A stretch of 43,110 bases of DNA. It comes from Chitinophagaceae bacterium (GTDB taxonomy: Bacteria; Bacteroidota; Bacteroidia; Chitinophagales; Chitinophagaceae). The translations under genes and the position numbers were made by a program. The notes beneath the pieces are model-generated. The model was not told the origin of the DNA. It was given only the letters and a program-made list of their open reading frames with translations, and searched no databases. Below are positions 8,484 through 16,686 of the stretch, in pieces (the stretch's first letter is position 1; every line of letters starts with the position of its first letter). The stretch spans positions 1-43,110 of the forward strand of contig JAIXWH010000011.1 of NCBI GenBank assembly GCA_027484165.1, given 5' to 3'.

Positions 8484-9392
8484 CTACGATTGGGTGAGTG
8501 TTTTAAAAACTTCTTCAAGATTATTTTTCTCGCTGTTTAATGAAATGATATTTAAATGATGACTGATACTGATTTCTAAAATCTTTTTTCTTAAAGCTTC
8601 AGGGTTCTTGCTCTCCAATAAAAAAGTAAAACCATCTTTATTTTGGAAAGCTGAAATTTCTTCAAGTGAATGAAATAAATCTTCTGATACTTTTTCCTTA
8701 AACTGAACACTAACAAGATGATTTTCAGTGGTTCCTTTTTTCAGATTGGAAAGCAAATCATCCGCAACTATTTTACCTTTATTAATAATAATCACTCTTT
8801 TGCATAAGGATTCAACTTCCTGCATAATGTGCGATGAAAAAAGTATCGTTTTCTTTTCTCCCAGCTTTTTGATGACCTCTCTGATCTCAATGATTTGATT
8901 GGGATCTAGTCCAGAGGTAGGTTCGTCGAGAATTAAAACCTCAGGATCATGTATGAGTGCTGCGGCTAACCCTACACGTTGCTTATATCCCTTACTGAGT
9001 TGTCCTATTTTCTTATGAACCTCTGATGTAAGTCCAACAAGACTTACAACTTCTTCTATTCTGATTTTTGAATTTGAAATCTGATGAACATTGGCAATGA
9101 AGGATAAATACTCCCTAACATACATTTCCAAATAAAGCGGATTAGATTCAGGTAGATAGCCGATTTTTTTTTGAGTAAGAATGTTGTTTGTTGTTACTGC
9201 AACTCCATTCACCTCAATGCTTCCATCGTCCTGACTTAAATATCCCGTTATCATTTTCATTGTTGTAGACTTTCCTGCTCCATTAGGACCAAGAAATCCA
9301 ACAATTTCATTATCATTAATTGTAAATGAGATATGGTTAACCGCTATTTGTTCTCCGTATTTTTTTGTAAGATTTGAAACAACTATCGACAC
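8484..9392 (-). CDS. gldA: ABC transporter ATPase, GldA type (gliding motility)
   Basis: A 302-residue ABC ATPase with Walker A GPNGAGKST, Q-loop region KKIGYLPESNPLY, signature LSKGYKQRVGLAAAL, Walker B VLILDEPTSGLDPNQ and switch His in FSSHIMQEVE. The C-terminal extension of about 90 residues and the overall sequence match GldA, the ATPase that works with GldF and GldG in Flavobacterium gliding. Neither gldF nor gldG is near, so the membrane partners must be elsewhere. The start is GTG at 9392 (M-SIVVSNLTKKYG); no ATG is available in the right place. It follows the RicT-like gene by 45 bp. A general ABC-2-type export ATPase is the alternative; the GldA assignment is good but not certain without the partners. 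Confidence 0.8.
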   Translation of the reverse strand: MSIVVSNLTKKYGEQIAVNHISFTINDNEIVGFLGPNGAGKSTTMKMITGYLSQDDGSIEVNGVAVTTNNILTQKKIGYLPESNPLYLEMYVREYLSFIANVHQISNSKIRIEEVVSLVGLTSEVHKKIGQLSKGYKQRVGLAAALIHDPEVLILDEPTSGLDPNQIIEIREVIKKLGEKKTILFSSHIMQEVESLCKRVIIINKGKIVADDLLSNLKKGTTENHLVSVQFKEKVSEDLFHSLEEISAFQNKDGFTFLLESKNPEALRKKILEISISHHLNIISLNSEKNNLEEVFKTLTQS

Positions 9393-9437
9393 TGCTGGTT
9401 ATTTATTCATTGATGTTATCCGATATTTTTTAACCAT

Positions 9438-10775
9438 TTATGGTTTGTTTTGTTGGCCGCCTTGCTGAGGCCTTCCATTATGAGGTCTGTTGCCACCTTG
9501 TTGTGGACCACGATTTCCACCCCCTTGCTGAGGCCTTTGTTGTTGTGGTCCTCTGTTTCCTCCGGCATTTTGTTGCGGTCTATCTTGATTAGGTTTATTC
9601 CCACCAACTTGTTGAGGTCTTTGTTGCTGAGGCCCTCTGCCTTGTTGATTACGTTCTTTATCTCTTCTTTTACGAGTTGTTTTTTCTAAACTTTTTAAAC
9701 TAATCTGTCCAACTAAATCTGCATATTCTGGCTCTACCTCTTTTGGTTTTCCTGTGATTACTTCTGCAGTTTCCAATTCTTCTGGTCTTATACCTTGCTT
9801 GTTCTGCGCTTTAATCTTTTTTACCGTATCTATAGTGAGTGGATATTGCTTATTACTATCAGGCAAAGTGTACCACATCAAATTTTTGAATATATCTTTC
9901 TTTACTAAAAAAGCCCTTCCTTTGGCTACTTCTAGAGAATCAGCATCGTTAGGGAAAAATTGTAAAGCATCCATATAAGTATCTAACTCATAATTTAAGC
10001 AGCACTTTAATCTTCCGCATTGTCCGCTTAATTTGGTTTGATTGATACTTAAATTTTGATATCGTGCTGCGTTTGTATTCACACTTTTGAAATCTGTTAA
10101 CCACGTACTACAACATAATTCTCTTCCACAACTCCCGATACCACCCACTTTCCCGGCTTCTTGTCTTGCTCCAATTTGACGCATTTCTACCTTTACTTTA
10201 AACTCGCCAGCGTACAATTTGATTAACTCTCTGAAATCAACACGGTCATCCGCAATATAGAAATAGGTGGCTTTTCTGCCATCCGCCTGAATTTCAACCT
10301 CAGCCATTTTCAAATCAAGTCTCAGATGACGTGCTATAGCTCTACTTCTAATCAGCATTTGAGCTTCGCGCGCTTTCGACTCCATCATTTTCTCGATGTC
10401 TTGTTCAGTTGCACGACGTAAGACTTTTTTTAAATCCGGACTTTTTTCGTCGATATTATTTTTCTTGAGTTGAAGGCGCACTAATTCACCAGTGAGATTA
10501 ACCATTCCAACGTCAAATCCTCCTACACCTTCAACTGCAATCATATCACCTTTTTGGTAGTAATGAACAGTAGTATTTTTGAAGTAATCTTTTCTGCTGC
10601 CATTGTTGAAAGAAACCTCAACAATTTTACAGTTGCTTTCAGGATCACTGAAGGGTAAGTTTGCCAGCCAATCATGAACATTCATGCGGTTACAGCCACC
10701 ACTTGAGCAATTACCATGACTCTGGCATCCACTTGGTGCTCCATCTTTACTTGTTCCACAGCTTCCACAACCCAT
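9438..10775 (-). CDS. RicT/YaaT-like PSP1-domain protein with Cys-rich head and Q/P/G-rich tail
   Basis: A 445-residue protein with the PSP1 C-terminal domain found in Bacillus RicT (YaaT). RicT acts with RicA and RicF in an Fe-S complex that affects RNase Y and phosphorelay function. Three parts are visible: a Cys/Gly-rich head with Cys3, 6, 17, 23 and 28; the PSP1 core, including the paired cysteine motifs CGRELCCSTW and CGRLKCCLNYEL; and, from about residue 375, a basic then Gln/Pro/Gly/Asn-rich tail with three near-repeats of RGPQQQRPQQGGGN. The tail looks disordered and RNA- or protein-binding. RicA and RicF genes are not here. It sits between holB (88 bp) and gldA (45 bp); the holB-PSP1 pairing also occurs in Firmicutes. 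Function in Bacteroidota is unknown. Confidence 0.85.
   Translation of the reverse strand: MGCGSCGTSKDGAPSGCQSHGNCSSGGCNRMNVHDWLANLPFSDPESNCKIVEVSFNNGSRKDYFKNTTVHYYQKGDMIAVEGVGGFDVGMVNLTGELVRLQLKKNNIDEKSPDLKKVLRRATEQDIEKMMESKAREAQMLIRSRAIARHLRLDLKMAEVEIQADGRKATYFYIADDRVDFRELIKLYAGEFKVKVEMRQIGARQEAGKVGGIGSCGRELCCSTWLTDFKSVNTNAARYQNLSINQTKLSGQCGRLKCCLNYELDTYMDALQFFPNDADSLEVAKGRAFLVKKDIFKNLMWYTLPDSNKQYPLTIDTVKKIKAQNKQGIRPEELETAEVITGKPKEVEPEYADLVGQISLKSLEKTTRKRRDKERNQQGRGPQQQRPQQVGGNKPNQDRPQQNAGGNRGPQQQRPQQGGGNRGPQQGGNRPHNGRPQQGGQQNKP
9441..9640 (-). repeat. Imperfect coding repeats in the RicT-like tail
   Basis: Within the 3' part of the RicT-like gene, DNA coding for units of the type RGPQQQRPQQGGGN is repeated about three times, with shorter GG(N)RP(Q) fragments around it. 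The plus strand shows this as recurrent CCTTGCTGAGGCC and TTGTTGTGG words. It is likely to vary in copy number between strains by slippage or recombination. Confidence 0.65.
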
Positions 10776-10863
10776 ATAATAAATGCGTTTAAAAATTAAA
10801 AATTACGGAGGGGAAACATATCAATAACACTCACAAGTCTTTAATTAAGTATATGTTTTTTCC

Positions 10864-12090
10864 TCAGGAAACCAAAATTACTGATTTGTTGCTAATAATG
10901 TGATATAACTTGATGGTTAGTGAAAGAAAAAGAATTTTCGGATTAGCATTTCGCTCAATAAAATAGCTAGCCAAATCAAGTTCATTAATAATGGCCTGTT
11001 GTTGTGAAATATCGCATAATCGATTAAATCTCCCGGCAAAATCATTGATAGAATGCTGATTTTCATTTTCATGTAAACTTGAATCCATAGCCAAATCTCC
11101 CATAGTTCTTAATCTGATGCCATGTTCCAATAGCTTATTGAAGTATTTCAAAAACTGCTTTTGCTTTTCTCTTCCGATTTTACTGATATCTTCTACCCAT
11201 TTTACCTGAGCAGCCGGACCGGTTTTCACAATTGTATTGAGCCAGTCTCTGAGGGTTACTTCCCAATTATCTCCTGCAAATTCTGTTTGTTGCAACGCCT
11301 CTCTATAGTTCTGTTCACACATGGCTGCAATTTGTTTGGCTAGCCCAACTTCAATAACTTTTTTTTGAATTAAAGCCTCAGCAATGTCTTTTTTATTGGG
11401 ATTAGGTATTTTGATTAACTGTGTCCTAGATAAAATAGTCGGCAATATGAATTGATCATTTTCTGCAACAAGAAGGAAAACGGTATTGGGAGGAGGTTCT
11501 TCAATTAGTTTTAGTAGTTTATTTCCTTCTTTTCCCAGCATTTCAGGCATCCACATAATCAAAAACTTATACTCAGCCTCAAAGCTCTTCAATATCATTT
11601 TTTTGGAGATTTCTTCACATTCCTTAACTGTTATGTTTCCTTGTTTGTTTTCTGCTTTAATATATTGCAGCCAATCATAGCTATTACCGTAAGGCTGATT
11701 AGCGATAAATTCTCTCCACTCCACAATAAATTCTGTAGAAATTGGAGCTTTTTTATCAGTCCTATTCACTACCGGATAAGAATAATGAACATCTGGATGA
11801 ATAAGTTTGGAATTTTTCTGACAAGACAAACATACTCCGCATGAGTCGTCTTCATTGTTTGTTTCATCATCTTCTGTGGTTTCACCAAATAAAGAAACAG
11901 CAGACGAGTTGGCGCTTCGGCCGTTCACTTTATCACAATTGATATACTGAGCAAAAGCTAAAGCAAGGGGCAATGCACCACTTCCTTCCTTACCCAAAAA
12001 CAACAAAGCATGACTCAGCCTGTTTTTTTTAAACATTCCAATCAACTGCTTCTTTGTTTCTTCTAGCCCTATTACGTCTTTGAATTGCAC
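10864..12090 (-). CDS. holB: DNA polymerase III, delta' subunit
   Basis: Clamp-loader subunit of the replicative polymerase. The N-terminal AAA+ domain has GKEGSGA at residues 33-39, in which the P-loop lysine is replaced by alanine, as expected for the non-ATPase delta' subunit. Four cysteines (52, 84, 87, 90; CGVCLSC) form the zinc module, with an acidic insertion of about 30 residues (TTEDDETNNEDD) between the first and the rest. Sensor-1-type region FLLVAENDQFILPTILSRTQ gives the SRC-like motif as SRT. The C-terminal helical collar follows. Length 408 is longer than E. coli HolB (334). The start is GTG at 12090 (M-QFKDVIGLE). A 310-bp gap separates it from comF upstream. Confidence 0.9.
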   Translation of the reverse strand: MQFKDVIGLEETKKQLIGMFKKNRLSHALLFLGKEGSGALPLALAFAQYINCDKVNGRSANSSAVSLFGETTEDDETNNEDDSCGVCLSCQKNSKLIHPDVHYSYPVVNRTDKKAPISTEFIVEWREFIANQPYGNSYDWLQYIKAENKQGNITVKECEEISKKMILKSFEAEYKFLIMWMPEMLGKEGNKLLKLIEEPPPNTVFLLVAENDQFILPTILSRTQLIKIPNPNKKDIAEALIQKKVIEVGLAKQIAAMCEQNYREALQQTEFAGDNWEVTLRDWLNTIVKTGPAAQVKWVEDISKIGREKQKQFLKYFNKLLEHGIRLRTMGDLAMDSSLHENENQHSINDFAGRFNRLCDISQQQAIINELDLASYFIERNANPKILFLSLTIKLYHIISNKSVILVS

Positions 12091-12400
12091 AATGCAAGTT
12101 AAAATAAAATAATCCTTAAGAAAACTGAATTTTTAAAAGAAAAGAAATTAAAAGGAAAATAGTGATTGTTGTGTCCAAAACTGCATCAATTACAGAAGAG
12201 GCAAATTGATGGGTTGTAGAGTGATAATAATTATTGTAAGTGTCCACACTTTCAAATGAAGGATCAATATTTCTGATATTGTCAATGAATTAAGCATCTC
12301 AATTATTGATATTTGATTTGATCCAGTTAAAAAAAGCAATATACAAAAAGCCATATTCTCATGATTCAAAAATAACTTTTTTTCTGAATGAGTTTGTGTT
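12091..12400. other. Gap of 310 bp between comF and holB, no confident gene
   Basis: AT-rich spacer. On the minus strand one frame is open for about 55 codons (about 12116-12285), ending 25 bp before the holB GTG. Its translation has a coding-like flavour, ending in a hydrophobic stretch (TTITIFLLISFLL), but it has no ATG/GTG/TTG start and is preceded by stops. It could be a decayed gene or chance. A longer ATG frame (12190-12414) overlaps the comF end and looks non-coding. The holB promoter presumably lies here. Confidence 0.5.
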
Positions 12401-13102
12401 TCAGACAATTGCATACGCCAAAGTAGCGATGCTTAAAATTGCTCCTGGTATTTGTAAAATAGTTTCACCACATGATTCTAAAGTAGCTCCTGTTGTTATA
12501 ACATCATCAATAAGCAGAACAGATTTGTTTTTAAACAGCTGTTCATTTTTTATCATAAAAGTATTCTTTACATTGTCCCATCTTTCTGTTCGATCTTTTT
12601 TGGTTTGAGTTGAAGTGAATTGTATTCTTTGAATTAGGTCTTTGGCAACTGGAATTTGCATGGCATCGGCAACACCCTGTGCAATGATATCTGCCTGATT
12701 ATATCCTCTTTTGATTTCTTTTTGTCTGAACATTGGAACCGGAACAATGAAATCAATTTCTTTAAACCGATTATTCATTAACAAACTTTGCCCCATAAGC
12801 TGGCCTAAATAAACACCTACTTCTTTATTTCCATTATATTTCAGTTGGTGAATTAGACTTTGGATCAATTGTCCTTTGGAAAAATAAAATTCGCTATGTG
12901 CTGCTTTTAAATTTAATCTGCCGTAAAAAATTCTGTCGATACTGTTTTCCGACAAAGATGAAAATTGCGTTCGAGGAAGATTCTCGAAACAGTAATTGCA
13001 GATCATTTTATCAAAGGGAAGAACGTCATCTCCACAGGATATACATTGATGGGGGTAGAATAGATGCAATGCATCTTTCAAAAGTGAAGACATCTGAATC
13101 AT
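12401..13102 (-). CDS. comF: ComF family phosphoribosyltransferase-like protein
   Basis: A 233-residue ComF/GntX family protein linked to uptake and processing of transforming DNA in competent bacteria and related to phosphoribosyltransferases. The N-terminal zinc ribbon has Cys20, 23, 35 and 38 (CISC...CNYC). The type I PRTase PRPP-binding motif VLLIDDVITTGATLESC is intact near residue 200, and the GYNQADIIA segment is typical. It lies 17 bp after radA, so the two are probably co-transcribed; radA and comF are both natural-transformation genes in other bacteria. ATG at 13102, with a second ATG three codons later. Biochemical role unproven for the family as a whole. Confidence 0.88.
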   Translation of the reverse strand: MIQMSSLLKDALHLFYPHQCISCGDDVLPFDKMICNYCFENLPRTQFSSLSENSIDRIFYGRLNLKAAHSEFYFSKGQLIQSLIHQLKYNGNKEVGVYLGQLMGQSLLMNNRFKEIDFIVPVPMFRQKEIKRGYNQADIIAQGVADAMQIPVAKDLIQRIQFTSTQTKKDRTERWDNVKNTFMIKNEQLFKNKSVLLIDDVITTGATLESCGETILQIPGAILSIATLAYAIV

Positions 13103-13119
13103 AGGGTAGGGTATGTTTA

Positions 13120-14493
13120 TTAAAATAAAAGCTGGTACAATTCTTCTACTTTACCTAATGCAATCACTTCAATTTTTGATTTAAGCTTTCCAAGTGATTT
13201 GCTGTTGTATTTGCTGACAATTATTTTTTCGAAGCCTAATTTTTCTGCTTCGGCAATTCTTTGTTCGATTCTATTTACAGCCCTGATCTCTCCACTCAAA
13301 CCAACTTCTCCAGCAAAACAAATATATTGTGGTAATGGAACATCTTCATAGCTGCTTAATAATGCAGACACAATTGCCAAATCGATTGACGGGTCTTCAG
13401 CTTTTATACCCCCGGCAATATTTACAAATACGTCTTTAACACCAAAATGAAATCCTCCTCTTTTTTCAAGCACAGCTAAAAGCAATTGTAAGCGTCTTAA
13501 ATCAAAACCACTTACTGTTCTTTGCGGATTTCCATATACACTTTGAGTTACTAATGCCTGTGTTTCTATTAAAAGTGGTCTCATTCCCTCAATGGTTGCA
13601 GCAATGGCAACACCACTTAGTTGTTCTTCCTTATGGGTGATTAATATTTCACTGGGATTAGATACCGACCTCATTCCCTGGCTGGTCATTTCATAAATAC
13701 CCAGTTCAGCCGTTGAGCCAAATCTGTTTTTTAAAGTTCTGAGTATTCTGTAGGCATAATGTCGGTCGCCTTCAAATTGCAATACTGTGTCAACCATATG
13801 CTCCAGAATTTTTGGCCCAGCAATGTTCCCTTCTTTGGTGATGTGACCTATTAGAAAAACCGGAGTATTGGTTTCTTTCGCAAACTTTTGTAATTCAGCA
13901 GCACATTCTCTGATTTGACTGATACTACCGGGTGATGATTCAACAAATGGTGATTGTAAAGTTTGAATAGAATCAACAATTAACAATTGTGGTTTGAGCT
14001 TTTTTATTTCTTTGAAAATAGATTGGGTATCTGTTTCAGTTAGTAAATAAAAATGTTCATTTGCAATTCCTAATCTATCGGCACGCATTTTTATTTGTTG
14101 TTCACTTTCTTCTCCGCTTATATATAATGTGATACAATTTTTTAATAGTAACCCGTTTTGCAAAAACAAAGTTGATTTTCCAATACCAGGTTCACCTGCA
14201 ACTAAAACAATGCTGCCTAACACAATACCTCCTCCCAACACGCGATTCAATTCTGTATCAGCTGTAACAATTCTTTTTTCTTCAGCACTGCTTACATCAC
14301 TGATTGCAACTGTTTTTAATTTTGATACTCCATTATAATTTGACCATTCATCTTTTTCATTTTTATCATTTCCCTTCACAACAACTTCTTCTACAAAAGT
14401 ATTCCAGTTATTACATGATGGACATTTGCCTAACCACTTCGCACTTTCGTGACCACATTGCTGACAAAAAAAAGATGATTTCGTTTTACTCAT
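13120..14493 (-). CDS. radA: DNA repair protein RadA (Sms)
   Basis: RecA-like branch-migration helicase acting in recombination and transformation. In order: a zinc finger with Cys10, 13, 24 and 27; a RecA-type core with Walker A GEPGIGKST (near residue 94), Walker B LLIVDSIQTL and the RadA-specific KNRFG motif (LKNRFGSTAELG); and a C-terminal Lon-like domain (GIKAEDPSIDLAIVSALLSS, then ICFAGEVGLSGEIRAV). Length 457 is standard. It is the first gene of the radA-comF unit. Upstream on the minus strand TACATTTA (one mismatch from TAnnTTTG) sits four bases before the ATG, a weak promoter candidate. Confidence 0.96.
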   Translation of the reverse strand: MSKTKSSFFCQQCGHESAKWLGKCPSCNNWNTFVEEVVVKGNDKNEKDEWSNYNGVSKLKTVAISDVSSAEEKRIVTADTELNRVLGGGIVLGSIVLVAGEPGIGKSTLFLQNGLLLKNCITLYISGEESEQQIKMRADRLGIANEHFYLLTETDTQSIFKEIKKLKPQLLIVDSIQTLQSPFVESSPGSISQIRECAAELQKFAKETNTPVFLIGHITKEGNIAGPKILEHMVDTVLQFEGDRHYAYRILRTLKNRFGSTAELGIYEMTSQGMRSVSNPSEILITHKEEQLSGVAIAATIEGMRPLLIETQALVTQSVYGNPQRTVSGFDLRRLQLLLAVLEKRGGFHFGVKDVFVNIAGGIKAEDPSIDLAIVSALLSSYEDVPLPQYICFAGEVGLSGEIRAVNRIEQRIAEAEKLGFEKIIVSKYNSKSLGKLKSKIEVIALGKVEELYQLLF

Positions 14494-15093
14494 GAGGTAA
14501 ATGTAAATTCAAATTCGCTAAAGAAAAAAAAGTGAAAAATATTTTGAGATGATTTCATTAATTACAATCCTTTATTTTTTGGATTAATTAATTTTATGAA
14601 AATAAAAAGTTCATTTCAGTAAAAGTAAAAGGGTCAGCATTTCTGCCGACCCTTTGTACTTACTAACCCATTAAATTCTACTGCTAAATTACAAATTGCC
14701 TCCACAAAAAAAAATAAAATTTTAAAAATGTGAATAAATTAAAAAGGCATAGAATTTAATAAATAAAATATTAAAATATATGTAAACAATAGAAATACAG
14801 ATTTTTATAACATTTTTTTCTCATTATTTTTAAATAACAACGTTGAAATCAATTAATTAATTTAAGAAATAATTAAGTTTAAAATATAAATTACATTTAT
14901 TTGCAAATAAATATTTATTTTAGACAATAATTTCAAATATTCTTAAAATTTTAAAGCAATTTGTGAAAATTTGGAATTGATTTTAATTAAAAAGTCAAAT
15001 TTTTATCAAATTCTGGTTATAAATACCTTATTTATAATGCATAACAAAATATGATAATTTTATTTCCAATCACTTAAATTAAAAAATAAATAA
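14494..15093. other. 600-bp AT-rich intergenic region upstream of the winged-helix regulator
   Basis: There is no protein-coding gene here that I can support. The distinctive feature is one GC-containing hairpin (14628-14656) in otherwise very AT-rich DNA, treated separately as a possible minus-strand small RNA. The part from 14700 to 15093 is mostly A/T homopolymer runs and presumably holds the promoter and upstream region of the gene at 15094. Confidence 0.6.
14617..14678 (-). ncRNA. Candidate small RNA or terminator hairpin (third unit)
   Basis: The hairpin at 14628-14656 pairs AAAGGGTC with GACCCTTT, then an A.C mismatch and GCA with TGC around a TTTC loop. On the minus strand it is followed by TTTTACTTTT. 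A near-consensus -7 box on the minus strand (TAATTTAG, 14684-14691) would start a transcript near 14678, making a unit of about 60 nt with a single-stranded 5' part and a terminal hairpin. It is not next to the 3' end of any gene: radA starts at 14493 and the plus-strand gene at 15094. Direction and existence as an RNA are inferred. Confidence 0.35.
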
Positions 15094-15435
15094 ATGTTTG
15101 AGCCCCTCGACCAGATTTTTTTATCACAGCCAAGATTAGCAATCTTGAGTTTGTTAATGAAGAATTCCAGTGCAGAATTTAATGAAATAAAAGACGCAAC
15201 TCAAATTACAAGTGGTAATTTAAGTGCTCAACTATCAAAATTAAGAGAAGTAATGTATATTGATTTGACAAAACAATTCAAAGGAAATTACCCGCTTACT
15301 ATTTGTAAAATCACGCCGAAGGGTGTTCAGGCTTTTAACGATTTTATGAAAGCCATCAATAGTTATGATGAAAACAATATCAGTAAAGTAGAGTCTGAAG
15401 TATGGACTCCATCAGAGGATATTAATCTTCAATAA
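15094..15435 (+). CDS. Winged-helix transcriptional regulator (HTH_34/MarR-like)
   Basis: A 113-residue DNA-binding protein. Residues 8-90 form a winged helix: RLAILSLLMKN (helix 1), FNEIKDATQITSGNLSAQLSKLREVMYI (helix-turn-helix with the recognition helix at SGNLSAQLSKL) and a wing ending in ITPKGVQAFNDFM. The pattern matches the family of transcriptional regulators with a winged-helix DNA-binding domain (PF13601-like) common in Bacteroidota. There is no effector domain, and the target is unknown. It follows a 600-bp AT-rich region, so autoregulation is conceivable. The last 14 bp overlap the 3' end of convergent pdxA. Confidence 0.82.
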   Translation: MFEPLDQIFLSQPRLAILSLLMKNSSAEFNEIKDATQITSGNLSAQLSKLREVMYIDLTKQFKGNYPLTICKITPKGVQAFNDFMKAINSYDENNISKVESEVWTPSEDINLQ

Positions 15436-16516
15436 TTTTTTCATCTACCGCATTAGCAACTACATTCTTACTCAACTTTCTTAACGGGTTTACTCTTTGA
15501 GTATCGAATTCAATTCTGTTGTAAATGATATCAATGCAACTGAACAAAGCTTGTCTCATTGAGGTTTCATCCGCAATTCCTTTGCCTGCAATATCAAATG
15601 CGGTTCCATGGTCAGGAGAAGTTCTAACACCTTTGAGACCTGCAGTAAAGTTTACACCTTCACCAAGAGATAATGATTTAAATGGAATTAAGCCTTGATC
15701 ATGATATAGAGCTAACACAGCATCAAATTTTTCGTATTGTCCTCTTGCAAAAAATGCATCAGCGCTATATGGTCCAAAACAAAAAATATCTTTCTGTTTG
15801 GCTTCTTTGATTGCTGGTTTGATGATTTCAATCTCCTCTTTACCTATCAATCCTTCATCTCCTGCATGAGGATTCAAACCTAATACCGCAATCTTTGGTT
15901 TTGAAATGCAAAAATCTCTCTTTAAAGATTGGTTCATCAATTGAAGTTTACTGATAATTTTATCCTTTGAGATATGTTGTGCCACTTCTTTAACTGCAAC
16001 GTGCTCTGTAAGCAAACCGATTTTCATGTTTTCTGCAGTCATCAGCATTACAACATCATTTACACCAAAGAGATTTTTTAAATAAGGAGTGTGGCCAGTA
16101 TATTTAAAATCCGAAGTTTGAATATTTTTTTTATGAATTGGAGCAGTAACCAAACCATCAATTTTACCCGCTTTTAATGCTTCTGCAGCTACATTTAGGC
16201 TTATAACTGCATACTTTCCTCCGATATCGTTCATTTCTCCGGGAGTAATGGCAATATCTTCTTCCCAGCAGTTAAACAAATTGACTTGTTTATGATTGAT
16301 TTTCGAAGAATCTTTTACGCTTGTAAAATTCAAATTTACCTCTGGTAAAGATTTACGATAAAAATTAATGACTTTATTGTTGGCAAAAACTACAGGAGTA
16401 CAAAAATCAAGCACTTTATTATCACTTAATACTTTTATAATTAATTCAATGCCTATCCCATTGATATCGCCACAGCTAAATCCAATAATAGGTTTATTTA
16501 TAGTTGATACGCTCAT
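15422..16516 (-). CDS. pdxA: 4-hydroxythreonine-4-phosphate dehydrogenase
   Basis: NAD-dependent enzyme of the DXP-dependent pyridoxal 5'-phosphate pathway. Family marks are GFSCGDINGIGIEL at the N-terminus, VTAPIHKKNI, the GHTPYLKNLF segment, the LGLNPHAGDEGLIGKEE metal region, LALYHDQGLIPFK, and the C-terminal GVRTSPDHGTAFDIAGKG. Length 364 is normal for Bacteroidota (E. coli 329). ATG at 16516. It is divergent from rsmA; pdxA-rsmA linkage is also seen in enterobacteria, though co-directionally. The 3' ends of pdxA and the regulator overlap by 14 bp, so their transcripts would be mutually antisense there. Confidence 0.95.
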   Translation of the reverse strand: MSVSTINKPIIGFSCGDINGIGIELIIKVLSDNKVLDFCTPVVFANNKVINFYRKSLPEVNLNFTSVKDSSKINHKQVNLFNCWEEDIAITPGEMNDIGGKYAVISLNVAAEALKAGKIDGLVTAPIHKKNIQTSDFKYTGHTPYLKNLFGVNDVVMLMTAENMKIGLLTEHVAVKEVAQHISKDKIISKLQLMNQSLKRDFCISKPKIAVLGLNPHAGDEGLIGKEEIEIIKPAIKEAKQKDIFCFGPYSADAFFARGQYEKFDAVLALYHDQGLIPFKSLSLGEGVNFTAGLKGVRTSPDHGTAFDIAGKGIADETSMRQALFSCIDIIYNRIEFDTQRVNPLRKLSKNVVANAVDEKIIED

Positions 16517-16673
16517 TTTGAAACTTTGAGTTGCGAAAATACGATTTCTTTACCTATTTGGAGTAATCGCAATTTGCACAAGCAATCTTGAATATATAAT
16601 TGAAATCATGACTTTTTGTAGATGGTCAATTTCGGAAATGAGTTGCTCAAAATACTTATCAATCTTTACTTCA

Positions 16674-16681
16674 TACCTTTG
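16674..16681 (+). promoter_or_regulatory. -7 box TACCTTTG five bases before the rsmA start codon
   Basis: Exact TAnnTTTG on the plus strand, with only five bases between it and the ATG at 16687. Transcription would begin at or next to the A of the start codon, implying a leaderless rsmA mRNA. No good -33 element was found at the normal spacing. Confidence 0.55.
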
Positions 16682-16686
16682 TACCA

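Noticed and set aside
9416-9607. 63-codon minus-strand frame overlapping the RicT-like tail
   Set aside because: Out-of-frame reading of the repetitive Q/P/G-coding DNA.
12190-12414. 74-codon ATG frame on the minus strand between comF and holB
   Set aside because: Overlaps the comF 3' end, has a skewed Ile/Leu-rich composition from AT-rich DNA, and no recognisable features.
16517-16686. tRNA or riboswitch in the pdxA-rsmA gap
   Set aside because: No cloverleaf or conserved aptamer pattern is visible; the only supported element is the -7 box next to rsmA.
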